From Pontibacter amylolyticus (GTDB lineage: Bacteria; Bacteroidota; Bacteroidia; Cytophagales; Hymenobacteraceae): a stretch of DNA of 64,000 nucleotides. The stretch lies in assembly GCF_014638845.1 (NCBI RefSeq), contig NZ_BMFP01000005.1:434026-498025 (forward strand). Reading direction: 5' to 3'. Of the stretch, positions 35,065-44,223 are shown one piece after another. Made by a program: the position numbers and the translations under genes. The notes under the pieces were generated by a model. That model was not told the DNA's origin. It was given only the letters and a program-made list of their open reading frames with translations, and did not search any database. How positions within the stretch are numbered: the stretch's first letter is position 1; each line of letters opens with the position of its first letter.

Positions 35065-35135
35065 CTATTACTTTCATGAGCCGAAAAGGTTCGTTTGCCC
35101 TCGTCCAGCTTATATTTTGTCATGTTTGAGTACTA

Positions 35136-35174
35136 GCACAAGAGCCTGTCAGCGACACTGACAGGCTCTTTTAG
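35136..35174. terminator. Terminator near the accD 3' end
   Basis: AGAGCCTGTCAG and CTGACAGGCTCT form a 12-base-pair stem around CGACA (the loop pairs partly). The better T run (TTTTA) is on the plus strand, but the only adjacent gene ending here is accD on the minus strand. Confidence 0.65.
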
Positions 35175-35195
35175 TCTGAAATATTAATGCAATGC

Positions 35196-36098
35196 TTAGG
35201 ATGACTTGGCGGCCTTCTGAACTTTGGCAGTGCCGTTGCTTTCTTCTGCTGCCGGCATGATCATACCCAGCAGGTCAACGAGGCGCTCCTTCAGCTCCTT
35301 GCGGTCCACGATAAAGTCCAGGAAGCCGTGCTCCAGCACAAACTCTGCACTCTGGAAGCCTTTCGGCAGGTCCTTGCCAATCGTTTCCTTGATCACACGA
35401 GGTCCGGCAAAACCGATCAGGGAACCCGGCTCGGCGATGTTGAAATCACCCAGCATGGCGTATGATGCGGTCACACCACCTGTGGTCGGGTCGGTGAGCA
35501 GAGAGATATAAGGCAGTTTTTCTTCTGAAAGCAGCGCTAGCTTGGCGGAGGTTTTGGCCATCTGCATCAGCGAGAAGCCGGCCTCCATCATGCGCGCGCC
35601 ACCTGATTTGGAGATCATCATGAAAGGCGTGCGCGTCTTACGGGCATGGTCAATGGCGCGGGCGATCTTCTCCCCTACCACAGAGCCCATAGAGCCGCCG
35701 ATGTAAGCAAAATCCATGCAGGCGATGGTGATGTCCCGGCCGCCCGACTTGCCATAGGCAGTGCGCACGGCGTCTTTCAGCCCGGTCTTGCGCTGCGTTT
35801 CGGCAGTACGCTGCGGGTATGGCTTGGAGTCCGTAAAATTCAGAGGGTCACCCGAGCTCATGTCCTCGTCCATCTCCGTGAATTTGTTGTCGTCGAACAG
35901 GATGGCAAAATACTCCTTGGAACCAATCCGGTCGTGGTAGTTGCACTTCACGCAGGTCTTCAGGTTTTTGCGGTGCTCGGTCATGCTCGTCACCGTTTTG
36001 CATTCCGGGCACTTGTACCACAAACCGTCCGGGGTTTCCTTCTTCTCCTCTGTCGGCGTGTTAATTCCTTTTTCTACTCGTTTAAACCAAGGCATCAT
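35196..36098 (-). CDS. accD: Acetyl-CoA carboxylase carboxyltransferase subunit beta
   Basis: Transfers carboxyl from carboxybiotin to acetyl-CoA, giving malonyl-CoA for fatty acid synthesis, as an alpha2beta2 complex with AccA. The N-terminal zinc ribbon is complete (Cys30, Cys33, Cys49, Cys52). The crotonase-like core has '[19 protein letters not shown]' and '[16 protein letters not shown]', which form the CoA and biotin oxyanion holes. The 300-residue length is typical. Two adjacent Met codons leave the start ambiguous by one. It has its own promoter. accA is not in the window. Confidence 0.96.
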   Translation of the reverse strand: MMPWFKRVEKGINTPTEEKKETPDGLWYKCPECKTVTSMTEHRKNLKTCVKCNYHDRIGSKEYFAILFDDNKFTEMDEDMSSGDPLNFTDSKPYPQRTAETQRKTGLKDAVRTAYGKSGGRDITIACMDFAYIGGSMGSVVGEKIARAIDHARKTRTPFMMISKSGGARMMEAGFSLMQMAKTSAKLALLSEEKLPYISLLTDPTTGGVTASYAMLGDFNIAEPGSLIGFAGPRVIKETIGKDLPKGFQSAEFVLEHGFLDFIVDRKELKERLVDLLGMIMPAAEESNGTAKVQKAAKSS

Positions 36099-36179
36099 AA
36101 TCGTATCGGGCGTGCATGCTGCACATTAAATGGTTGTTCCGCCACACTCCTCTTCTCCAACTTCGGGCAGATTCGGGCA

Positions 36180-36210
36180 CAAATATAGCCTGCTCCGGAA
36201 TACTCACAAA
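36180..36210 (-). promoter_or_regulatory. accD promoter
   Basis: On the minus strand TTTG (36210-36207), 19 bases, then TATATTTG (36187-36180). Both boxes match the Bacteroidota consensus, about 80 bases before the accD start. Confidence 0.6.
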
Positions 36211-36267
36211 GGAGCTTTTCCAAAGCAGGCTGTAAAATTAGTTAATAATCAGCAGTTCTGCTATAGG

Positions 36268-37326
<1,059 letters not shown>

Positions 37327-37365
37327 TTTTTAAAGTTTTATAAAGGGATGTATTGAATTGCAGGA

Positions 37366-37373
37366 CAAATATA
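37366..37373 (-). promoter_or_regulatory. -7 box of the aldolase gene
   Basis: TATATTTG on the minus strand, 40 bases before the start at 37326. A CTGAAG-like -33 candidate is weak. Confidence 0.45.
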
Positions 37374-37598
37374 TAACGCTTTTTGAATACTTCAGAAATT
37401 ATCACGCCTTCTGCCGCAGCACAGGTATACTGCCCCAACATACCGCATACATCGCTAAAATGTTGCCCTATTCCCGGCACTAAATAACACCGTCTTCCCG
37501 TCCGCCTGTGCAGGGCCAGGCTATACCTGGTTCTCCCTTAAATCTAAATCAATCCTACACTCGTTATACAAAGCATTCAATATAAGCACGTTAGCGCT

Positions 37599-38270
37599 AT
37601 GTACATAAAACGTAAACTTCCTACAATCGCCTGGCTGCCGCTGCTGCTACTGTTGGCAGGTATAGCCGCCTGCTCTTCTTCCACTCGGATTCTGGGCTCC
37701 TGGAAAAGCCCGGAGATAGAAGCCCAGCATTATCGGCGGGTGGTCGTAGCAGCCCTCACCGACAATGTGCTGGCCCGGCAGGAAGTAGAGAATGACCTGG
37801 CGGCTCAGTTGCAAATGCGCGGTATTCAGGCAACCCGCAGCATGGACCTGTTCCCACCCTCAGCCGCCGCTAAAACCCAGCCCGATGTCAACCTGCTCAT
37901 CGAGCGCATCAAAGAAAACGGCCATGACGCCATCCTCACCGCCGCCCTGGTAGACGAGCAAACCGAAACCCGCTACGTGCCAGGCAGCATGGGGTACCGA
38001 CCCATGACCCGGTTTATGTGGTACGGCAGTTTCAGGGGCTATTATACCTTCTGGTACCCTACGCTCTACGACCCCGGCTACTACACCGAAGACAAGGTAT
38101 ACTACCTCGAAACCAACCTTTACGATGTCAATACTGACCGGCTGGTTTGGTCAGCTCAGTCCAGGTCACACAGCCCCAGCAGCCTGCGCAAGGCAGCAAG
38201 CAAGTTTGCCGAACTCACGGTGCAAAAGATGACGGAAGACAACGTGCTACCCTCCGTTGTAAAACAATAA
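37599..38270 (+). CDS. DUF4136-like lipoprotein
   Basis: Lipoprotein of 223 residues. A signal peptide ends in the lipobox 'LAGIAAC' (Cys25). The mature domain ('YRRVVVAALTDNVLARQEVENDLAAQL') has the alpha/beta repeat seen in DUF4136 and LpoB-like lipoproteins. The region around 135-165 is rich in Tyr and Trp ('FRGYYTFWYPTLYDPGYY'). The role is unknown. It converges on the M28 peptidase gene with a shared terminator. Confidence 0.8.
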   Translation: MYIKRKLPTIAWLPLLLLLAGIAACSSSTRILGSWKSPEIEAQHYRRVVVAALTDNVLARQEVENDLAAQLQMRGIQATRSMDLFPPSAAAKTQPDVNLLIERIKENGHDAILTAALVDEQTETRYVPGSMGYRPMTRFMWYGSFRGYYTFWYPTLYDPGYYTEDKVYYLETNLYDVNTDRLVWSAQSRSHSPSSLRKAASKFAELTVQKMTEDNVLPSVVKQ

Positions 38271-38302
38271 AAAAGGCGCTCTGTGGAGCGCCTTTTCTGT
38301 AT
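38268..38302. terminator. Terminator shared by 37599 and 38318 genes
   Basis: AAAAAGGCGCTC and GAGCGCCTTTT form an 11-base-pair stem around TGTG, flanked by A and T runs, between convergent genes. Confidence 0.87.
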
Positions 38303-38317
38303 TGGTCAGGTATAGCC

Positions 38318-39319
38318 TTACTCGTTATAGAGCACGTGCAGCACGGTCTGGCCCACTGCCTTCAGAGTATTTTTGCTGATGATGTCCATCGTGTCGGTAT
38401 GGCGGTGATGGTAGTGCCCGAAGTAGTCATCCTGGTTCGCCATGTTGTATTCGATAATGTCGATCATGCGGATGCCGCCCACTGTGTTCACGTAATAGTG
38501 ATCGTCGGTAATGGCCGGGGCGTTCACGTACTTAAAGTAGTCGGAATAGCCAATGCGATTGCCGGCACGCCATACCTTGTCCACGATGTTGCGGGCATAC
38601 TGCATGGAAGTGCCTTCGCGGGCAAACTTGGCGTTCTCGGCGCCTACCATGTCGAGCAGGATGCCGTAGTTCGCCTTGTAATTCGGGGTGTGCTTGTTCT
38701 TGCTCCAGTACTGCGAACCCAGGCACCAGTCGTCCTGCATGTAAGGATGATCGCTGTTGTCCGGGCGGCCGTAGTCCTCCCCGTCAAAGAAGATGATGTC
38801 GATGCCAATTCCTGGTTTTTGCTCCGCCGCCTGAATGGTGCGGGCAATCTCGAGCAGCACGCCTACGCCACTGCCGCCGTCGTTGGCACCCTCAATAGGT
38901 TTGTTCTGGTCCTTGTCGTCTTTGTCGGCGAAGGGGCGTGTGTCCCAGTGCGCGGCCAGCAGTACCCGCTTGGTCGCGTTCGGGTTGATGGTACCGATGA
39001 TGTTCCGCAGGTTGAGCATGGTGCCGTCAAAAGCCTTCGCCTGGAAAGCCTGTACCTGCACTTCTGCCCCGTAGCCGCGCAGCGTCTCGATCAGCCACTC
39101 GCCTGTTTTGTAATGCTCCGCCGTGTTGGGCACGCGCGGCCCGAAAGCCACCTGCCGGTCCACAAAGAAGTAAGCCGAGTCGGGGTTGAACTCAGGTGCC
39201 TGCACCACAGCTTCTTCCACCTCTGTAGTCGCCACACGTTCGCTGCTGCTTCCGTTCTCAGAAGAGTCGCAGCTGTTGAGTCCCATCGCTCCAAACAGCA
39301 GCATGGCCAGTACCTTCAT
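38318..39319 (-). CDS. M28 family lipoprotein peptidase / glutaminyl-cyclase-like
   Basis: Zinc-dependent exported enzyme of 333 residues. Starting at Met 39319, right after the cysS stop, gives a lipoprotein signal ending 'GLNSC' (Cys16). Zinc-site motifs are 'AAHWDTRPF', 'GANDGGSGVGVLLEIAR' and 'IIFFDGEDYG'. This pattern, with 'CLGSQYWSK', is close to bacterial glutaminyl-peptide cyclotransferases as well as M28 aminopeptidases, and sequence alone does not decide. It is in one direction with cysS, one base apart, so translation is probably coupled. Confidence 0.88.
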   Translation of the reverse strand: MKVLAMLLFGAMGLNSCDSSENGSSSERVATTEVEEAVVQAPEFNPDSAYFFVDRQVAFGPRVPNTAEHYKTGEWLIETLRGYGAEVQVQAFQAKAFDGTMLNLRNIIGTINPNATKRVLLAAHWDTRPFADKDDKDQNKPIEGANDGGSGVGVLLEIARTIQAAEQKPGIGIDIIFFDGEDYGRPDNSDHPYMQDDWCLGSQYWSKNKHTPNYKANYGILLDMVGAENAKFAREGTSMQYARNIVDKVWRAGNRIGYSDYFKYVNAPAITDDHYYVNTVGGIRMIDIIEYNMANQDDYFGHYHHRHTDTMDIISKNTLKAVGQTVLHVLYNE

Positions 39320-39320
39320 A

Positions 39321-40814
39321 TTATTCTTCATAAGCCCAGTCAATTCCGGTTTTCAGGTCCTTGATCACAATGCCCTGCTTTTTCAGTTCGGCACGGATCA
39401 CGTCTACCTTGTCATACGCCTTGTTCTCCTTCGCTTCTTTGTAAAAGCCAAGCACCAGTTCCAGCATCTCCTCCATGTCAGCAGTCGGTTCATCTTTCAG
39501 CCCCAGCACATCGGTTACCAGTTCGGTATAAGTCGTGCGAATGGTGTCGAAAGTGCCGCGCGTCAGCGCCCCGATCTGCAGCTGACCCAGGTATAGGCTG
39601 TTGATCTTTTTGAGCAGGTTGAAGAGCGAAGCGATCGCTCGGGCCGTGTTCAGGTCGTCGTTCAGGCCGCGGAAGCAGTCCTCAGTCAGTTTCAGCAGCT
39701 CTTCGTTCAGCTTTTCGTCCGGCGTGCCTACCCCTTCCTCCGGATAGCTCAACTTCTCGAGTACGCGCATACCGTTCATCAGCTTTCTATACCCTTTTTG
39801 GGCGGCCTGCAGCGCCTCGTTGCTGAAGTCTAGCGTACTGCGGTAGTGCGCCTGCAGGATGAAGAAGCGGATGGTCATCGGGCTGTAAGCCTGCTCCAGC
39901 ATCTGGTGGTTGCCGCTGAAGAGCTCGCTCAGGTTGATGAAGTTGCCCAGCGATTTGCCCATCTTCTGCCCATTCACCGTGATCATGTTGTTGTGCACCC
40001 AGTAGCGGGCAGCGTCGGAGTGGCTGTGGCTCGCCTGGCTCTGCGCGATCTCGCACTCGTGGTGCGGGAACATCAAATCCAGTCCGCCTCCGTGGATGTC
40101 GAAGGTCTCTCCCAGGTACTTGCGGCTCATGGCTGAGCACTCGAGGTGCCAGCCCGGGAAGCCGTCGCTCCAGGGCGAAGGCCAGCGCATGATGTGCTGC
40201 GGCGATGCTTTCTTCCAGAGGGCAAAGTCCAGCGGTGAGCGCTTCTCGCCCTGTCCTTCGGTGTCGCGGGTGTTGCTGAGCAGGTCCTCGATGATGCGGC
40301 CGGAAAGCTTGCCGTAGTTGTGATCTTTGTTGTAAGCCGGCACGTCGAAGTAGACCGATCCGTTTACTTCGTAAGCAAAACCATTCGCTAAAATTTCCTG
40401 GATCAGCTGGATCTGCTCAATGATGTGCCCGGAAGCACGCGGCTCGATGCCAGGCGACTTTGTGTTGAGCGTGGCCATATCCTGCTGGTACACATTGGTA
40501 TAATGCTGCACCACTTCCATCGGTTCGAGGTGCTCCAGTTTGGCTCTTTTCTGAATCTTGTCTTCGCCCTCGTCGGCATCGTTTTCGAGGTGACCTACGT
40601 CGGTGATATTGCGCACGTAGCGCACTTTGTAGCCCAGGTATTTGAGGTAGCGGTACAGCACGTCGAAGGTAACGGCACTGCGGGCATGGCCCAGGTGCGG
40701 CTCGCCGTACACGGTCGGCCCGCAGACATACATCCCTACGAAGGGGGCGTGCAGGGGTTCGAACAGTTCTTTTTTGCGCGTGAGCGTGTTGTACAGGTTG
40801 AGTTTGTGTTGCAT
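39321..40814 (-). CDS. cysS: Cysteine--tRNA ligase
   Basis: Charges tRNA-Cys. It is a class I synthetase of 497 residues. '[16 protein letters not shown]' holds zinc ligand Cys31 and the HIGH motif (HLGH, 40-43). 'KMGKSLGN' near residue 285 is the KMSKS loop. '[10 protein letters not shown]' supplies further zinc ligands. The C-terminal helical bundle is complete. The following gene (M28 peptidase) starts one base after the stop. A -7 box lies at 40903-40910. Confidence 0.97.
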   Translation of the reverse strand: MQHKLNLYNTLTRKKELFEPLHAPFVGMYVCGPTVYGEPHLGHARSAVTFDVLYRYLKYLGYKVRYVRNITDVGHLENDADEGEDKIQKRAKLEHLEPMEVVQHYTNVYQQDMATLNTKSPGIEPRASGHIIEQIQLIQEILANGFAYEVNGSVYFDVPAYNKDHNYGKLSGRIIEDLLSNTRDTEGQGEKRSPLDFALWKKASPQHIMRWPSPWSDGFPGWHLECSAMSRKYLGETFDIHGGGLDLMFPHHECEIAQSQASHSHSDAARYWVHNNMITVNGQKMGKSLGNFINLSELFSGNHQMLEQAYSPMTIRFFILQAHYRSTLDFSNEALQAAQKGYRKLMNGMRVLEKLSYPEEGVGTPDEKLNEELLKLTEDCFRGLNDDLNTARAIASLFNLLKKINSLYLGQLQIGALTRGTFDTIRTTYTELVTDVLGLKDEPTADMEEMLELVLGFYKEAKENKAYDKVDVIRAELKKQGIVIKDLKTGIDWAYEE

Positions 40815-40902
40815 GGTATCGGTATAGGAAGTGCATGCGCACAGGGCATGCCTTCTGTTTATACTTGATCTTTCCGGTTAACCTCAGTGGCAAACCAAAG
40901 TT

Positions 40903-40910
40903 CAAAATTA
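40903..40910 (-). promoter_or_regulatory. -7 box of cysS promoter
   Basis: TAATTTTG on the minus strand, in the gap after the upstream EEP gene stop (40932). It suggests cysS is transcribed separately from that gene. Confidence 0.45.
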
Positions 40911-40931
40911 AGAAATTATACCGTCAGTGCC

Positions 40932-42062
40932 CTACTCCTCCTTCGGTTTGATGACATAGGTGGCCGAGATCGGGAAGTGGTCGGAAAGCGGCATTTCGTA
41001 ATGCGTTTTGAAATCGTATGCCTCCAGTCCTTCGCTGTAGAACTGATTATCAATACGCAGGAAGGGCAGCGGACCGTTGTAAGTGGCCCCCACCCCGTTC
41101 CCGGCTTTCTCAAACGAGTTGTTCAACTCGCTCACCAACTGACTGTAGGTATAGCTAAACGGGATGTCGTTAAAGTCGCCCGTCACGATAACGGGATAAG
41201 GTGAAGTTTTCACATGGTCGAGCAACTGCTGTACCTGCATGGCCCGGGCCCGGAAACCCATGCGCAAACGGCGGGCCAGGTTGCGGCTCTCTTTCTTAAA
41301 GCTCGCCTCGTCGCCTATGGCAGAGTAGGTGTTCTCGATATCTGCCGCCCTGATGCTCATCGACTGCAGGTGCACGGCGTACACCCTGACCGTGTCTCCT
41401 TTCACATTGATATCTACCCAGGCGGCCCGGTTGGCGCTGCGTTCCGGTGTGTTCGGGAAACGAATGGTATTCCCCCTGATGATCGGGTACTTCGAGAAAA
41501 TGGCTATACCTAAATCGGCTTTCACGCGATCGCCCTGGTAAGTAGAGGCAAACACATACCGGTCATACCTTTTCCCGATCCGGTTGAAGTTATTGAACTC
41601 GGTGGAGTTCACCCGACTGTAAAACTCCTGCAAACAGAACACATCAGCAGGGTGTGTGGCCACCCAATCCACCATCTCCTCCGACACACGCGGCACGCCT
41701 TCCACAATTCTTTCATACGCGTTGAAAATATGCACATTGAAACTGAGCACCTCGAGGGTTTTAGCGCCTGCCGGCAACTCTTCATCCCATGAAATGGACA
41801 CCAACCGGCCATAGTGGTTCCAGCCAAGGCCAATCACGGCAAGCGGCAGAAACACATACCAGGAGCGCTTCAGCAACCAGTAAAGGAAGAACAGGAAATT
41901 GAGCACCAGGGCACCGGGAAGTGAGAAAGCCATGAAGCCGGCAGGCCAGAAGTCGTAAGGAGGTATGCGCATGCTCAGCACCCCCAGCAGTAGCCAAAGC
42001 ACTACGAGGATGTTCAGAATCAGCCAGATTCTCCGGCGTATGTGTTTGAATGTACCTGCCAC
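40932..42062 (-). CDS. Membrane-anchored endonuclease/exonuclease/phosphatase (EEP) family protein
   Basis: A 376-residue protein with three N-terminal membrane helices (about 10-30, 38-60 and 65-82) and an EEP catalytic domain. The domain has 'LSFNVHIFNAYER' (Asn), 'DVFCLQEFYSR' (metal Glu), 'GDFNDIPFSYTYS' (Asp-Asn) and 'LSDHFPISATY' (Asp-His). All catalytic positions are present. In Bacteroidota such anchored EEP proteins are common and their substrate (nucleic acid, phosphoester or lipid) is unknown. The active domain probably faces the periplasm. Confidence 0.87.
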   Translation of the reverse strand: MAGTFKHIRRRIWLILNILVVLWLLLGVLSMRIPPYDFWPAGFMAFSLPGALVLNFLFFLYWLLKRSWYVFLPLAVIGLGWNHYGRLVSISWDEELPAGAKTLEVLSFNVHIFNAYERIVEGVPRVSEEMVDWVATHPADVFCLQEFYSRVNSTEFNNFNRIGKRYDRYVFASTYQGDRVKADLGIAIFSKYPIIRGNTIRFPNTPERSANRAAWVDINVKGDTVRVYAVHLQSMSIRAADIENTYSAIGDEASFKKESRNLARRLRMGFRARAMQVQQLLDHVKTSPYPVIVTGDFNDIPFSYTYSQLVSELNNSFEKAGNGVGATYNGPLPFLRIDNQFYSEGLEAYDFKTHYEMPLSDHFPISATYVIKPKEE

Positions 42063-42300
42063 GGTGGCAAACTTACAAATTATGCCTGTAGGAATATCAA
42101 GCCTCGCTTCAGAATATATTCAGATGTGGCGGTGGTGGTGTTTTAAAAAGCAGAACTTTTCCCGCGCCGGTTCATGTTACTGAACCAAAGCCCTTCCGGT
42201 AGCCCGCCATAGCTACCTAAATGCCGTCCGAAATCTCCAGAAACCAGATAATTTACAGCGCACTTCCACACTTATTGTTGTTTATATAATGTTTTTATAG

Positions 42301-42308
42301 TAAATTTG
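42301..42308 (+). promoter_or_regulatory. -7 box of rimP-nusA-infB promoter
   Basis: TAAATTTG matches TAnnTTTG, 64 bases before the rimP ATG. TTGTTT about 30 bases upstream could serve as the -33 region. Confidence 0.5.
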
Positions 42309-42329
42309 TGACATTATTTCCAAGGAGAT

Positions 42330-42362
42330 GAGGGGACGCGAGGTCCCCTTCTTTATTTTCTT
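42330..42362 (+). promoter_or_regulatory. Leader hairpin before rimP (possible attenuator)
   Basis: GAGGGGAC and GTCCCCTTC fold around GCGAG and are followed by a T-rich tail (TTCTTTATTTTCTTT). The structure lies inside the predicted leader and looks like a terminator that would have to be bypassed. Leader control of rimP-nusA operons is known in other bacteria. This element is inferred. Confidence 0.45.
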
Positions 42363-42371
42363 TAAATTAAT

Positions 42372-42845
42372 ATGGCAATAACGGCACAAAGTATTCGCGC
42401 AATGGTGGAAGCCAGCCTACCGGAAAACGACCTGTTCATCGTAGATGTGGCAGTGTCCGAATCGGCTGTACGCCCCAAGATAACCGTGCTGGCTGACGGC
42501 GAGCAGGGCATCACAATTGACCAGTGCGCCAGCATCAGCCGCCGCGTTAATGCGAAGATCGCAGAGGAGTATGGCGAGGAGGTTTCTTATGTGCTGGAGG
42601 TGAGCTCACCGGGGGTGGATTTTCCGCTCACGCAGCCGCAGCAGTACAAGCGAAACATCGGCCGCAACCTGAAACTGAAAATGCAGGACGGCACCGAGAA
42701 GACCGGCAAGCTGGAGGAAGTAACGGAAACAGGTATAAACCTGACGCAGGAAATTAAACAAAAAGGCAAAAAGGCAACGTATGAGCCTGTGCAAATACCT
42801 TTCGGGGATATTGTAAAAGCAAATGTTGTAATCTCATTTAAATGA
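42372..42845 (+). CDS. rimP: Ribosome maturation factor RimP
   Basis: Assists 30S subunit assembly. The 157 residues show the two-domain layout. The N-terminal alpha/beta domain has 'VDVAVSESAVRPKITVLADG' and 'DQCASISRRVNAKI', and the signature 'YVLEVSSPGVDFPLTQPQQYKRNIGR' follows. A C-terminal SH3-like domain then carries 'QIPFGDIVKANVVISF'. It is the first gene of rimP-nusA-infB, 7 bases before nusA. Confidence 0.95.
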   Translation: MAITAQSIRAMVEASLPENDLFIVDVAVSESAVRPKITVLADGEQGITIDQCASISRRVNAKIAEEYGEEVSYVLEVSSPGVDFPLTQPQQYKRNIGRNLKLKMQDGTEKTGKLEEVTETGINLTQEIKQKGKKATYEPVQIPFGDIVKANVVISFK

Positions 42846-42852
42846 TAAGATA

Positions 42853-44106
42853 ATGAACAGTTCAGTCCTGATCGAGTCGTTCGCTGAATTTGCGAAATTC
42901 AAGAACATAGACCGCCCGACGATGATGCGCATCCTGGAGGATGTATTCCGTACCATGATCCGCAAGAAGTGGGGCACCGACGAGAACTTTGACATCATCC
43001 TGAACGTGGAGAAGGGTGACCTGGAGATCTGGCGTAACCGCGAAATCGTGGACGACAACTCGGAGGACATCTGGGATCATGATAAGATCGCCCTATCTGA
43101 GGCGCAGAAAATAGAGCCTGACTTTGAAGTGGGAGAGGAAGTGTCGGAAGAGATACAACTGGAGGACTTCGGTCGCCGCGCCGTATTGACTGCCCGCCAG
43201 ACCCTGATCCAGCGCATCAAGGACATGGAGAAAGAACTCCTGTTCCAGAAATACAAGGACCTTGTTGGCGAGATCATCTCAGGTGAGGTATACCAGGTAT
43301 GGAACCGTGAAGTACTGCTGCTCGACCAGGAAGAAAATGAACTGCTGATCCCGAAAGGGGAGCAGATCCCGAAAGACCGTTACCGCAAGGGCGACGTGGT
43401 GCGTGCTGTGGTACAGCGCGTTGAGATCGTGAACGGCAACCCGAAGATCATTCTCTCCCGTACATCGCCTGCCTTCTTGGAGCGCTTGTTCGAGAACGAG
43501 GTGCCGGAGATTTACGACGGACTGATCGCCATCAAAAAAATTGTGCGTGAGCCCGGCGAGCGTGCCAAAGTAGCCGTAGAATCGTTTGACGACCGCATTG
43601 ACCCGGTAGGTGCCTGCGTGGGCATGAAGGGTTCCCGTATTCACAGCATCGTGCGCGAGCTGGAGAACGAGAACATCGACGTGATCAACTACACCGACAA
43701 CCTGGAGCTTTACATTCAGCGTGCCCTTAGCCCGGCTAAGATCACGAGCATGAAGATTGACAACGAGAACGGCCGCGTGTCGGTGTTCCTGAAGCCGGAC
43801 CAGGTATCGCTTGCGATCGGTAAGGGCGGTCAGAACATCAAGCTGGCCAGCAAACTGGTAGACATGGAGATCGACGTGTTCCGTGAGTCGGAAGTGTACG
43901 AAGAGGACATCAGCCTGGAGGAATTCACGGACGAGATCGAGGACTGGGTGATCGCGGAACTGCGTCGCATCGGCCTGGACACAGCCAAGAGCGTACTGGC
44001 CGTTTCGAAAGAAGACCTGCTTCGCAGAACAGAACTGGAAGAAGAGACGATCGACAGCGTGCTCTCCATCCTGCGCGAAGAGTTGGAAGAAGAAGACAAT
44101 CAATAG
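42853..44106 (+). CDS. nusA: Transcription termination/antitermination protein NusA
   Basis: Binds RNA polymerase and nascent RNA to control pausing, termination and antitermination. The 417 residues contain the N-terminal domain (1-125), an S1 domain (about 135-205, 'EIISGEVYQVWNREVLL') and two KH domains (about 210-350, 'VGMKGSRIHSIVRELENE', 'LAIGKGGQNIKLASKL'). One short acidic C-terminal helical segment follows. The two C-terminal repeats of E. coli NusA are absent, as is usual in this phylum. Confidence 0.96.
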   Translation: MNSSVLIESFAEFAKFKNIDRPTMMRILEDVFRTMIRKKWGTDENFDIILNVEKGDLEIWRNREIVDDNSEDIWDHDKIALSEAQKIEPDFEVGEEVSEEIQLEDFGRRAVLTARQTLIQRIKDMEKELLFQKYKDLVGEIISGEVYQVWNREVLLLDQEENELLIPKGEQIPKDRYRKGDVVRAVVQRVEIVNGNPKIILSRTSPAFLERLFENEVPEIYDGLIAIKKIVREPGERAKVAVESFDDRIDPVGACVGMKGSRIHSIVRELENENIDVINYTDNLELYIQRALSPAKITSMKIDNENGRVSVFLKPDQVSLAIGKGGQNIKLASKLVDMEIDVFRESEVYEEDISLEEFTDEIEDWVIAELRRIGLDTAKSVLAVSKEDLLRRTELEEETIDSVLSILREELEEEDNQ

Positions 44107-44162
44107 TTGTGAGTTGCGCTCCGTTACTGTAATTTTGAAAAATATTCAGAACGGGGCTCAGT

Positions 44163-44187
44163 TCTATACCTTGCAAGGCAACTATAG
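44163..44187. promoter_or_regulatory. Palindromic element between nusA and infB
   Basis: CTATACCTTGCAAGGCAACT then ATAG contains the perfect 10-base palindrome CCTTGCAAGG with CTATA/TATAG arms. It lies 37 bases before infB in the 117-base gap and includes one copy of the window-wide word. The role is unknown. Confidence 0.3.
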
Positions 44188-44223
44188 TATATTAACAGAA
44201 TAATAAAGACAGCATATCAGAAC

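Larger units (their letters stand above)
42063..42371. other. Divergent spacer with rimP leader
   Basis: A 309-base divergent spacer. Its last 70 bases hold the rimP promoter and a leader hairpin, listed separately. I see nothing distinct in the first 230 bases. Confidence 0.5.
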
